NCBI GenBank assembly: GCA_019100305.1
Contig: JAHRHW010000103.1
Span: forward strand, 1 to 11,739
Origin: Candidatus Thiodiazotropha taylori
Lineage (GTDB): Bacteria > Pseudomonadota > Gammaproteobacteria > Chromatiales > Chromatiaceae
Reading direction: 5' to 3'
DNA: 11,739 nt
In this document: piece by piece, positions 1 to 7,393 of the stretch
Numbering within the stretch: position 1 is the first letter of the stretch
Layout: the number at the start of each line of letters is the position of its first letter
The notes under the pieces: generated by a model
Seen by the model: only the letters and a program-made list of their open reading frames with translations
The model's database searches: none
What the model was told of the DNA's origin: nothing
Position numbers and translations under genes: made by a program

Positions 1-95
1 GTAGTTGGGTGTTGAGAAGGTCAACAGGGTGTCACCGGTCGGCTTGAGTGGCTCTTCCGGTTGTCACTTCCTGGCTGTTGTTGAGGCGGGTTGTT
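1..95. other. Left edge upstream of fbpB, no gene assigned
   Basis: This short stretch precedes the fbpB start. All three forward frames close early, with stops at 2-4, 13-15 and 45-47, so the end of an upstream gene such as a binding-protein gene fbpA could lie here, but too few codons are visible to recognise one. No terminator or Fur-type palindrome is apparent. A GTG at 48 is in frame with fbpB but has no ribosome binding site, whereas GAGGCGG at 83-89 sits just before the ATG at 96. Confidence 0.4.
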
Positions 96-1772
96 ATGCA
101 ATTGGTCTCTGACAAACGGCTGCTGTCACGTCTCCCGTTCCGGACCAACAGCTGGAGCCTGGGTGTGATCAGCATCGCACTGCTGCTGGCGGTGCCGGTG
201 TTGGTGGTGCTCGGCTATCTGTTAGAGCCGGCGGGAGAGGTGTGGGAACATCTGGCGGCCACGGTGCTTCAGGATTATGTGATCAACTCCCTGCTGTTGA
301 TGGTTGGCGTTGCGATCGGTGTATTACTGCTCGGCGTCAGTACCGCCTGGCTCACCAGTATGTGCCAGTTTCCCGGTCGTTGGTTGTTTGAGTGGGCACT
401 GCTGCTGCCAATGGCTATACCGGCCTACATCATCGCCTATACCTATACCGGGCTTTTTGATTTTGCCGGTCCGGTACAGACCCTGCTCAGGGAACTCACC
501 GGCTGGGGCTACGGAGACTACTGGTTTCCTGAGATCCGCTCCATAGAGGGTGCCGCGCTGATGCTGGCGCTGGTGCTCTATCCCTATGTCTATCTGCTCT
601 CCAGGGCGGCCTTCATGGGGCAGTCGATCTGTGTACTGGATGTCAGCAGAACCCTCGGCAATGGTCCCTGGCGGACCTTTTTCATGGTCGCCCTGCCACT
701 GGCGAGACCCGCCATAGTGGCCGGTCTCTCCCTGGCGTTGATGGAGACCTTGGCCGATTACGGCACCGTGCAGTACTTTGGTGTTTCGACCTTTACCACC
801 GGGATATTCCGTACCTGGTACGGATTGAACAATGCGGCGGCGGCGGCCCAGCTCTCTGCCATGTTGCTGCTGGTGGTGTTCACTCTGATCCTGATTGAGA
901 AGGGCTCCCGCAGACAGGCGCGCTACCACCACACCACCCAACGACACCAGTCGTTGACACGCTTTCAACTGACCCGCCTGCAATCCTTTATGGCCTTTAT
1001 GATCTGCTTCGGTGCGCTGTTTTTCGGCTTTTTGCTGCCTGCGGGTCAACTGCTCTGGTGGGCATTGACCACCGCCGAAGAGAGCCTGGATGGCCGTTTT
1101 CTTAGTCTGATCACTCACAGTCTGGTACTGGCCGCATCGGCTTCCGGCCTGGCCCTTCTGCTGGCGCTGTTTCTCAGTTACGGTAAACGCCAATATGGCA
1201 GTTGGCCGGTGGTGCTGGCGGTACGAACCGCCGGTATGGGCTACGCCATACCGGGTACCGTCATTGCCATCGGCGTGATGATCCCCTTTGCCGCCTTCGA
1301 CAATGCGCTGGACGATTGGATGCGGGCCCAGTTTGGCTGGTCCACGGGCCTGCTGCTCAGTGGCACCCTGGTGGCGCTGATTTTTGCTTATCTGGTGCGC
1401 TTTCTCGCGGTCTCGCTGCAGACGGTGGAAGCGGGGCTGGGCAAGATCCGGCCGACCATGGATGAAGTTGCCCTCTCCATGGGGGTGGGCTCCCGGGAGA
1501 TCATTCACCGGGTGCATATGCCGATGCTGAAAGGCAGTCTGATGACCGCCCTGCTATTGGTCTTCGTCGATGTATTGAAAGAGTTGCCGGCTACCCTGAT
1601 ACTAAGGCCCTTCAACTACAACACCCTCGCGGTCAGGGCATATGAGCTGGCTTCAGATGAACGGCTGGCGGATGCTTCCTATGCCTCTCTGACCATTGTG
1701 GCGGTTGGTATACTGCCTGTGATTTTATTAAGTCGATCCATTACCCGGTCCCGTCATGCCGAACCAACTTAA
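96..1772 (+). CDS. fbpB: Iron(III) ABC transporter permease (FbpB/SfuB type)
   Basis: Inner-membrane permease of a ferric-iron-type ABC importer; it forms the channel that takes iron from a periplasmic binding protein, powered by the ATPase encoded next. The 558-residue product is a tandem fusion of two binding-protein-dependent permease domains with about 12 hydrophobic segments, the usual length and shape of FbpB/SfuB/HitB. Each half carries an EAA-type cytoplasmic loop that docks the ATPase: one starts near residue 182 (DVSRTLGNGPWRTF, followed by LPLARP), the other near residue 457 (EVALSMGVGSREIIHRVHMP). The ATG at 96 is chosen because GAGGCGG lies 6 bases before it; an in-frame GTG at 48 would add 16 residues but lacks a binding site. 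The gene overlaps fbpC by 17 bases, indicating translational coupling. The permease family is clear; iron as substrate is inferred from resemblance to the Fbp group, and a thiamine or other metal/anion permease of the same fold is a weaker alternative. Confidence 0.88.
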   Translation: MQLVSDKRLLSRLPFRTNSWSLGVISIALLLAVPVLVVLGYLLEPAGEVWEHLAATVLQDYVINSLLLMVGVAIGVLLLGVSTAWLTSMCQFPGRWLFEWALLLPMAIPAYIIAYTYTGLFDFAGPVQTLLRELTGWGYGDYWFPEIRSIEGAALMLALVLYPYVYLLSRAAFMGQSICVLDVSRTLGNGPWRTFFMVALPLARPAIVAGLSLALMETLADYGTVQYFGVSTFTTGIFRTWYGLNNAAAAAQLSAMLLLVVFTLILIEKGSRRQARYHHTTQRHQSLTRFQLTRLQSFMAFMICFGALFFGFLLPAGQLLWWALTTAEESLDGRFLSLITHSLVLAASASGLALLLALFLSYGKRQYGSWPVVLAVRTAGMGYAIPGTVIAIGVMIPFAAFDNALDDWMRAQFGWSTGLLLSGTLVALIFAYLVRFLAVSLQTVEAGLGKIRPTMDEVALSMGVGSREIIHRVHMPMLKGSLMTALLLVFVDVLKELPATLILRPFNYNTLAVRAYELASDERLADASYASLTIVAVGILPVILLSRSITRSRHAEPT

Positions 1773-2808
1773 CGTCAAACATGCAAGCGTCAAATATGGT
1801 CGTCAGACTGTGGTTGATGATGTCAGTTTCGAACTGGAACGCGGGGTTATTGGCTGTCTGCTGGGGCCCAGTGGTTGTGGCAAGACCAGCCTGCTTCGGG
1901 CGATCGCAGGTTTTGAGCCGCTGGCCAAGGGGGAGATCCTGCTGCATGGTCGCTGTGTCTCCCATCCTGGTGAGACCCTGGCACCGGAGAAGCGGCGGGT
2001 TGGTATGGTGTTTCAGGATTTTGCGCTCTATCCACATCTGAATATCGAAGACAATATCGCTTTTGGTCTGCGTGGGCAGAGTCAAGTGCAACGAAGAGAG
2101 CGGGTCAAATCCCTGTTGGCACTGGTGGGTCTGTCCGGTTCCCAGAAGAAGTATCCCCATCAGCTATCCGGTGGTCAGCAACAGCGGGTGGCACTGGTAC
2201 GGGCGATGGCACCACAGCCCGATATCCTGCTACTCGACGAACCCTTCTCCGGGCTGGATGTGGAGTTACGGGAACAGCTTGCCCGCGAAGTCAGGGATAT
2301 CCTGAAGCGTGAGGAGGTTACCGCCATTCTGGTGACCCACGATCAGCTGGAGGCCTTTGCGTTGGCCGATGCCATCGGTGTGCTAGGCGATGGGCGGTTA
2401 CGCCAGTGGGATAACGGTTACTCCCTCTACCATCGTCCCAATGACCGCTTCGTAGCGGATTTTATCGGCCAGGGTGCGATGATCCCCGGGGAGGTGACTC
2501 AGGATGGTGATATTAAGTCAGCGCTGGGTAAGATCCATGGGGAGTTTGTCAAACAACCTGCTGCCGGTGAGAAGGTTGAGTTACTGATACGCCCCGATGA
2601 CGTAGTGCATGACGACGACAGCGAATTCAAGCTCAGAATCGTCGACAAGGTATTCCAGGGAGCGGAATATCTCTACACCCTGGCGCTTGAGGATGGTACC
2701 GAGTTGCTCTGCCTGGTGCAGAGCCACCATGATCACGATGTGGGAGAGATGATCGGTATACGCCTCTATGTGGACCATCTGGTGGCCTTTCCTGTCGTCG
2801 CCGATTAG
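1756..2808 (+). CDS. fbpC: Iron(III) ABC transporter ATP-binding protein (FbpC type)
   Basis: Cytoplasmic ATPase that drives the adjacent permease. All nucleotide-binding motifs are present in the 350-residue product: Walker A GPSGCGKTS at 37-45, Q-loop VFQD at 85-88, signature LSGGQQQR at 137-144, Walker B ILLLDEP at 157-163, D-loop GLD at 166-168, and H-loop VTHD at 193-196. The segment FVADFIGQG followed by about 110 residues is the C-terminal TOBE-like regulatory domain expected of this subfamily, including an IRPDDV motif. The start lies inside the end of fbpB (17-base overlap) and has no strong ribosome binding site, so translation is probably coupled. Length and domain order match FbpC/AfuC proteins. 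The ATPase is certain; the ferric substrate rests on family resemblance and the partner permease. Confidence 0.9.
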   Translation: MPNQLNVKHASVKYGRQTVVDDVSFELERGVIGCLLGPSGCGKTSLLRAIAGFEPLAKGEILLHGRCVSHPGETLAPEKRRVGMVFQDFALYPHLNIEDNIAFGLRGQSQVQRRERVKSLLALVGLSGSQKKYPHQLSGGQQQRVALVRAMAPQPDILLLDEPFSGLDVELREQLAREVRDILKREEVTAILVTHDQLEAFALADAIGVLGDGRLRQWDNGYSLYHRPNDRFVADFIGQGAMIPGEVTQDGDIKSALGKIHGEFVKQPAAGEKVELLIRPDDVVHDDDSEFKLRIVDKVFQGAEYLYTLALEDGTELLCLVQSHHDHDVGEMIGIRLYVDHLVAFPVVAD

Positions 2809-2923
2809 CAACTGATTGCAGATTATCTGGTGTCCGCTTGTGCACGCGAGTTACCACCAATGGTCGCAAATGGAAATCTTGTAACATGCCTATCCCAAGG
2901 CCAATTCCTGGATGATTTCTTGT

Positions 2924-2972
2924 TGCGTAAATAGGCGATCGTTTGCCCTTTCTCTTCTGTTTTTTTTACGCA
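2924..2972. repeat. 8-bp inverted repeat in katG upstream region
   Basis: TGCGTAAA at 2924-2931 is perfectly mirrored by TTTACGCA at 2965-2972, with 33 bases between. The spacing is about three helical turns from arm to arm (41 bases centre to centre), so the arms could be a paired protein-binding site; no regulator is recognised. The second arm adjoins a run of T, so a weak terminator for fbpC is another reading, but the loop is too long for a good one. Confidence 0.35.
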
Positions 2973-3116
2973 GCATTAAAGACCGGGTAAGGAGAAAACA
3001 AATAATAGGAAAAAACAATAAATATAAAAGTAATAAACGATTTTATCAATTAAATGATCAGGCATAGAGTTAATGCAGGTGATCCCACTCCGGGTGATAA
3101 AAACCTGAATAACGAA

Positions 3117-3123
3117 TAAGGAG
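3117..3123 (+). promoter_or_regulatory. katG ribosome binding site
   Basis: TAAGGAG is a strong Shine-Dalgarno sequence. It directly abuts an in-frame ATG at 3124, which leaves no spacing, but is 6 bases before the ATG at 3130. It therefore selects 3130 as the start of katG and rules against the 2-residue longer form. Confidence 0.8.
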
Positions 3124-3129
3124 ATGACT

Positions 3130-5292
3130 ATGTCTGAGAACAGATGCCCCTTTCATCATACCGCGGGCGGCGGTACCACCAATCGAGACTGGTGGCCCAA
3201 TCAACTGCGCCTCGAGATCCTTCGTCAGCACTCACCTGAGTCTGATCCGTTGGGTGAAGAGTTCAATTACGCGGAAGCCTTCAAAAGCCTTGATCTGCAG
3301 GCCGTAAAAGCCGACCTTCGCGAGCTGATGACCGACTCTCAGGATTGGTGGCCAGCAGACTTCGGTCACTATGGCCCACTCTTTGTCCGTATGGCCTGGC
3401 ACAGTGCCGGAACCTATCGCACCAGCGATGGCCGCGGCGGTGGCGGAACCGGCAATCAGCGGTTTGCCCCCGTCAACAGCTGGCCCGACAACGGCAACCT
3501 GGATAAGGCGCGGCGCCTGATCTGGCCCGTGAAACAGAAGTATGGACGCAAGATATCCTGGGCCGATCTGATGATTCTGGCTGGCAATGTTGCCCTGGAG
3601 AGCATGGGATTCAAGACCTTCGGTTTTGCCGGTGGCCGGCAGGATATCTGGGAGCCGGAAAAAGACATCTACTGGGGCACGGAGCAGGAGTGGCTGGAGG
3701 AGAAGCGCTACGCCGGTGATCATGAAGCCCTTGAAAACCCCCTGGCCGCGGTGCAGATGGGATTGATCTATGTAAATCCGGAAGGTCCAAACGGTAATCC
3801 CGATCCGCTGGCGGCGGCCAAGGACATTCGGGAGACCTTCGCCCGTATGGCGATGAATGATGAAGAGACCGTGGCACTGATCGCCGGTGGACACACATTC
3901 GGAAAAACCCATGGTGCTGGTGATGCGGCTCTGGTTGGGCCGGAGCCGGAAGCGGCACCGATCGAAGCTCAGGGATTCGGTTGGCAGAGCAGTCATGGTT
4001 CGGGAAAGGCAGGAGATACCATCACCAGTGGCCTGGAAGTCACCTGGACCTCCACACCAACCCAGTGGAGTAACAATTTTTTCTGGAACCTGTTTGGCTA
4101 TGAGTGGGAACTGAGTAAGAGTCCGGCCGGTGCCCACCAGTGGATACCCAAACATGGTGCAGGACAGGGCTCGGTGCCGGATGCCCATGATCCGGAGCGT
4201 CGTCATGTTCCGAAGATGCTGACCACGGATCTGGCGCTAAGGTTCGATCCCGACTATGAGAAGATCTCACGTCGCTTCTACGAGCATCCTGATGAGTTTG
4301 CCGATGCCTTCGCCCGGGCCTGGTTCAAATTGACCCACCGGGATATGGGGCCGAGAAGTCGTTATCTCGGGGTGGAGGTTCCGTCTGAGGAGTTGATTTG
4401 GCAGGATCCGATACCTGCGGTCGATCATGAGTTGATCGATGAGCAGGAGATCGGCCGGCTTAAGGCCGCGATTCTGGAAACGGAATGCTCCATTTCCGAG
4501 TTGGTGACAACCGCCTGGGCGTCCGCCTCGACCTTCCGTGGTTCCGATATGCGCGGAGGCGCCAATGGGGCGCGGATCCGACTGGCGCCGCAGAAGGATT
4601 GGCCGGTCAACCAGCCGGATCAGTTGAGCCGGGTATTGAGTGTCTTGGAAGCGGTTCGCAGTGAGTTTGATAAAACGGTGTCGATGGCCGACATGATCGT
4701 GCTGGCCGGTTGTGCCGCCGTTGAAGAGGCTGCCAGGCGGGCTGGGCATGAGGTCACCGTGCCGTTCACCCCGGGACGGATGGATGCCACCCAGGAGCAG
4801 ACCGATGTGGAGTCGATGGCCGTGCTTGAACCGGAGGCCGATGGTTTCCGCAACTACCGCAAAGCCAGATACTCGGTTTCACCTGAAGAGATGTTGTTGG
4901 ATAAAGCCCAGCTCTTGACCCTGACGCCCCCTGAGATGACGGTACTGGTTGGTGGCTTGCGGGCCCTCAACAGCAACTACGAGCAGAGTAGCCATGGTCT
5001 GTTTACCGATCGCCCGGAAGTTCTGACCAATGACTTCTTTGTCAATCTGCTGGATATGCAGACTGAATGGCAGCCGGTCAGCGGAGAGGATAATCTGTTT
5101 GAAGGCCGGGATCGTGTCAGCGGGGAGGTTAGATGGAGCGCCACCCGGGTCGACCTGGTGTTCGGTTCAAATTCTGAGCTGCGGGCGTTGGCGGAAGTCT
5201 ATGCAGCAGACGATTCAGCGAAGAAGTTTGTGGATGACTTCGTTTCCGCCTGGAACAAAGTCATGACCCTGGATCGATTCGATCTTAATTAA
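3130..5292 (+). CDS. katG: Catalase-peroxidase KatG
   Basis: Cytoplasmic heme b enzyme that dismutates hydrogen peroxide and also acts as a peroxidase. The 720-residue product has the normal two-domain length with no signal peptide. The N-terminal domain holds the distal triad R87, W90 and H91 (in VRMAWHSAGTYR), the proximal heme ligand H255 (GGHTFGKTHG), a tryptophan at 313 in TQWSNNFF and an aspartate at 367 in TTDLALRF, corresponding to the proximal Trp/Asp pair of the family. The three residues of the covalent Met-Tyr-Trp adduct needed for catalase activity are all present: W90, Y214 (LIYVNPEGPNG) and M240 (RMAMND). The C-terminal half is the non-heme duplicate domain and ends in the usual FDL-type tail (RFDLN). 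It lies downstream of an iron importer and converges with rhlE; an own promoter in the AT-rich spacer is likely, and OxyR control is plausible from the family but not visible. Confidence 0.97.
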   Translation: MSENRCPFHHTAGGGTTNRDWWPNQLRLEILRQHSPESDPLGEEFNYAEAFKSLDLQAVKADLRELMTDSQDWWPADFGHYGPLFVRMAWHSAGTYRTSDGRGGGGTGNQRFAPVNSWPDNGNLDKARRLIWPVKQKYGRKISWADLMILAGNVALESMGFKTFGFAGGRQDIWEPEKDIYWGTEQEWLEEKRYAGDHEALENPLAAVQMGLIYVNPEGPNGNPDPLAAAKDIRETFARMAMNDEETVALIAGGHTFGKTHGAGDAALVGPEPEAAPIEAQGFGWQSSHGSGKAGDTITSGLEVTWTSTPTQWSNNFFWNLFGYEWELSKSPAGAHQWIPKHGAGQGSVPDAHDPERRHVPKMLTTDLALRFDPDYEKISRRFYEHPDEFADAFARAWFKLTHRDMGPRSRYLGVEVPSEELIWQDPIPAVDHELIDEQEIGRLKAAILETECSISELVTTAWASASTFRGSDMRGGANGARIRLAPQKDWPVNQPDQLSRVLSVLEAVRSEFDKTVSMADMIVLAGCAAVEEAARRAGHEVTVPFTPGRMDATQEQTDVESMAVLEPEADGFRNYRKARYSVSPEEMLLDKAQLLTLTPPEMTVLVGGLRALNSNYEQSSHGLFTDRPEVLTNDFFVNLLDMQTEWQPVSGEDNLFEGRDRVSGEVRWSATRVDLVFGSNSELRALAEVYAADDSAKKFVDDFVSAWNKVMTLDRFDLN

Positions 5293-5303
5293 AAAATCAA
5301 ACC

Positions 5304-5333
5304 CACCCAGGCCTGGGTAAACCGGCCTGGGTG
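5304..5333. terminator. Bidirectional hairpin terminator between katG and rhlE
   Basis: A perfect 10-bp stem, CACCCAGGCC at 5304-5313 and GGCCTGGGTG at 5324-5333, with a 10-base loop. It starts 12 bases after the katG stop and 15 bases after the rhlE stop on the other strand. In the rhlE direction the stem is followed by GGTTTGATTTTTT, giving a U-run slightly offset from the stem; in the katG direction the following TTACTCT is a weaker tract. It most likely serves both converging genes and is the better terminator for rhlE. Confidence 0.8.
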
Positions 5334-5347
5334 TTACTCTATAGCTT

Positions 5348-6766
5348 TCAGCCACCCAATAAGGCCGCAGTCTCTTTTTTTCGTTTTACCGGTGAATGGC
5401 GGCGGGGCTTTGCGGCCTGATCGGACGCTTTAAGCCGGTTGTGTTTACGCTGGTTCTGGCCCTTTTGCTGATCTTTGTTGGTATCTCGTGTCGCTGATTG
5501 ATGAGATTTTCCGCTTGATCCTTTTTTGCCATCTCTTGAGCGATGGTTACTGCCAGCTGCTTTTCTATTGGTATTGCGAGGATTGTTGTTTCTCTGATTT
5601 TGGATAGGTTCCGCTTTAATGTTCGGATCCGGTTCATAACCTTCAACGATTACTTGTGGAATCCTGCCTTTCACAAGGCGTTCGATATCCTTCAGCAATT
5701 TGTGCTCATCGACGCAGACCAGGGAGATGGCTTCACCTTCATTACCGGCACGACCGGTACGACCGATACGGTGCACGTAATCCTCAGGCACGTTGGGTAG
5801 CTCGTAGTTCACTACGTGGGGGAGCTGGTCGATGTCCAGGCCGCGGGCTGCAATGTCGGTTGCCACCAATACCCGAACCTTGCCTTCTTTGAATCCGGCC
5901 AGTGCACGGGTTCGTGCACCCTGGCTTTTGTTGCCATGGATTGCCGCAGCGGCAAGGCCGTCTCTTTCCAGCTGCTGAGCCAGACGATTTGCCCCATGCT
6001 TGGTACGGGTGAAGACCAATACCTGTCGCCAGTTACCGGAGCCGATCATGTGGCTGAGCATCTCCCGTTTACGGCGTTTGTCGACAGGGTGAATCACCTG
6101 TTTGATTCGCTCAGCGGTAGTGTTTCGACGGGCGACTTCAATCAGTTCGGGATGATCCAGCAGCTGTCCGGCCAGTTTCTTGATCTCATTGGAGAAGGTT
6201 GCTGAAAAGAGCAGGTTCTGTCTTGTGCCATTGACAGGCAGCAGTGACAGCACCTTGCGTATGTCATGGATAAAGCCCATGTCCAGCATTCGGTCCGCTT
6301 CATCCAGCACCAGTACCTCAACCCGGGAAAGATCGACTGTGCCTTGCGAGGCGTGATCAAGAAGCCGGCCTGGCGTGGCGATCAGGATATCGACACCCTG
6401 GCGCAACTTAGCGATCTGAGGATTGATCTTGACCCCACCAAAGATGACGGTGGAGCGCAGTGATGTATGCCGGCCGTAGGTATCGACACTCTCCCCGACC
6501 TGGGCGGCCAACTCCCTGGTGGGCGTTAATACCAGAGCACGTACCGGACGTTTGCCTTTGCTGGACGGTCTATCCGCAAGCCTTTGCAGGAGCGGAAGCG
6601 TGAAACCGGCCGTTTTTCCCGTACCGGTTTGTGCACCGGCCATGACATCTTTACCTGACAGGATAACCGGAATTGCCTTACGCTGAATTGGGGTGGGTTC
6701 TGTATAACCCTGCTCACCAACGGCGCGCAGGAGATCGGCCGACAGACCGAGACTATCGAATGACAT
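5348..6766 (-). CDS. rhlE: DEAD-box ATP-dependent RNA helicase RhlE
   Basis: RNA helicase that remodels RNA duplexes, in this family linked to ribosome assembly and RNA turnover. The 472-residue product starts with the RhlE-type F-L-G-L Q-motif region (MSFDSLGLS then GYTEPTPIQ at 20-28), followed by Walker A AQTGTGKT at 45-52, PTRELA at 82-87, TPGR at 131-134, DEAD at 155-158, SAT at 188-190, RGLD at 308-311 and HRIGRTGRAG at 332-341. After about residue 370 comes a 100-residue Lys/Arg/Asn/Gln/Ser-rich disordered tail, typical of RhlE and expected to bind RNA. The start at 6766 matches the family N-terminus and has GGAG at 6780-6777 upstream; an in-frame ATG at 6796 would add 10 residues without a binding site. 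It converges with katG and shares its terminator. RhlE is favoured over SrmB/DeaD/RhlB by the N-terminus and overall length. Confidence 0.92.
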   Translation of the reverse strand: MSFDSLGLSADLLRAVGEQGYTEPTPIQRKAIPVILSGKDVMAGAQTGTGKTAGFTLPLLQRLADRPSSKGKRPVRALVLTPTRELAAQVGESVDTYGRHTSLRSTVIFGGVKINPQIAKLRQGVDILIATPGRLLDHASQGTVDLSRVEVLVLDEADRMLDMGFIHDIRKVLSLLPVNGTRQNLLFSATFSNEIKKLAGQLLDHPELIEVARRNTTAERIKQVIHPVDKRRKREMLSHMIGSGNWRQVLVFTRTKHGANRLAQQLERDGLAAAAIHGNKSQGARTRALAGFKEGKVRVLVATDIAARGLDIDQLPHVVNYELPNVPEDYVHRIGRTGRAGNEGEAISLVCVDEHKLLKDIERLVKGRIPQVIVEGYEPDPNIKAEPIQNQRNNNPRNTNRKAAGSNHRSRDGKKGSSGKSHQSATRDTNKDQQKGQNQRKHNRLKASDQAAKPRRHSPVKRKKETAALLGG

Positions 6767-7017
6767 AAAAATTCTACTCCGTAACCGCCTGATCATTGAT
6801 GCTATGCATCCAGGTCAAGTGGCCACATTCAATAAATATAGGTATTCCAGAGAGGAGTCTTCCTTCCCGGCGACAGCAATGCTGGCGGGAGCCGGTCGGC
6901 TGGAAAGTATCTGATAACTAAGCGGGAGGCTCTGTTCCCGAAAGGGGAGAAGCGAACGGCTGTAGGTAATCCGAGCGATCGTAATATCGCTATGAGCGCT
7001 CACCGGTCAAGCGCGAG
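6767..7017 (-). promoter_or_regulatory. Predicted long 5' leader of rhlE with hairpins
   Basis: If transcription begins about 7 bases after the -10 element at 7029-7024, rhlE has a leader of about 250 nt. Structures visible on the minus strand include a bulged stem at 6890-6865 (arms CAGC/GCTG around ATT, extended by TCCCGC paired with GCCGGGA), a 6-bp stem AGCGAT/ATCGCT at 6991-6974 and an 8-bp palindrome GAGCGCTC at 7001-6994. A GTG-started 62-codon frame (7003-6815) runs through the leader but lacks a ribosome binding site. Long structured leaders are known for some DEAD-box helicase genes; here the leader is inferred, and no known riboswitch is recognised. Confidence 0.4.
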
Positions 7018-7023
7018 ATGCCG

Positions 7024-7032
7024 ACTATACCA
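7024..7032 (-). promoter_or_regulatory. Putative extended -10 promoter of rhlE
   Basis: Read on the minus strand, TGGTATAGT forms an extended -10 element (TG, one base, then TATAGT at 7029-7024, 5 of 6 to TATAAT). The -35 region, about 7052-7047, has no good TTGACA match, which is acceptable for an extended -10 promoter. It overlaps one arm of the inverted repeat at 7044-7089. Confidence 0.45.
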
Positions 7033-7043
7033 TGTTTTGAGTG

Positions 7044-7089
7044 AGAAAACAGTTTGCAGATGAGTCCATCTGCCTGATGTGTGTTTTCT
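7044..7089. repeat. Nested inverted repeat at the rhlE promoter
   Basis: Two nested perfect inverted repeats. The inner one is GCAGATG (7056-7062), loop AGTC, CATCTGC (7067-7073). The outer one is AGAAAACA (7044-7051) matched by TGTTTTCT (7082-7089). The left outer arm lies where the -35 box of the predicted rhlE promoter would be, so it could be an operator. It could also form an RNA hairpin in a transcript entering from either side, since T-rich sequence follows on both strands, but the T-runs are several bases from the inner stem. Confidence 0.5.
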
Positions 7090-7393
7090 TCATATTCCGG
7101 GTTCACAGTTTCGACCTTAACGTATGTCGTCTAGGTAACGGCAACTGGATCTTGGTAAAAAGTATGTTTATGCTTTTGTCCTGAGCTGTAACGCTTCAAT
7201 GGAATGATGTATTAGGCAGGGAGTGCTCGATCGATCCGCCACCTTCCTTTAAACCTGAATCCTTTCTATAGCCGAAACGTCTCGGATGGACGTGCTTGCG
7301 TTTGGTTTGAGGAACATCTTCCACTGTTTAATCCGCCCTGATCGAGGCAGGGTCGTGAGTATCTGAATTACCTGTGAGTTGTTGGAGTAGTAA
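7090..7393. other. Intergenic region upstream of the PqaA-like gene
   Basis: About 300 bases with no supported gene on either strand. It should contain the promoter of the downstream gene; TCTATA at 7265-7270 is a possible -10 element but lacks a matching -35. A small stem CCCTG/CAGGG lies near 7337-7354. TTGGAG at 7382-7387 is the likely ribosome binding site for the start at 7394. A TGTTTA at 7165-7170 is not repeated at PhoP-box spacing. Confidence 0.4.

Larger units (their letters stand above)
2809..3129. other. Intergenic region fbpC-katG, AT-rich katG control region
   Basis: About 320 bases without a gene. The left part is mixed sequence with no clear terminator for fbpC. The right part, roughly 2985-3060, is strikingly AT-rich compared with the flanking genes and presumably contains the katG promoter, but no hexamer pair is good enough to call; the best is TTATCA at 3043-3048 with TAGAGT at 3065-3070, 16 bases apart. 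I looked for OxyR-type and Fur-type repeats and found none convincing. An 8-bp inverted repeat at 2924-2972 is listed separately. Confidence 0.5.

Noticed and set aside
48..95. GTG at 48 as the fbpB start
   Set aside because: No Shine-Dalgarno sequence precedes it, while GAGGCGG precedes the ATG at 96.
324..1517. Long open frame (397 codons) on the minus strand inside fbpB
   Set aside because: It is antisense to a clear permease, and its product is rich in Gln, Gly, His and Arg with no domain pattern; it follows from codon bias of the real gene.
2988..2994. Second TAAGGAG, identical to the katG ribosome binding site
   Set aside because: No start codon follows at a usable distance, so it is probably chance in purine-rich DNA.
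3232..4206. Long minus-strand open frame inside katG
   Set aside because: It is fully antisense to the heme domain of katG, lacks a ribosome binding site and any recognisable motif.
6815..7003. GTG-started 62-codon minus-strand frame in the rhlE leader
   Set aside because: No ribosome binding site and no recognisable features; kept only as a possible leader peptide.
7165..7176. Possible PhoP box upstream of the PqaA-like gene
   Set aside because: TGTTTA occurs once, but the position one repeat spacing later reads TTGTCC, so the direct repeat is missing.
7280..7302. Possible sigma-54 promoter (TGGACG then TTGC)
   Set aside because: The GG and GC elements are two bases too close together for a sigma-54 site.
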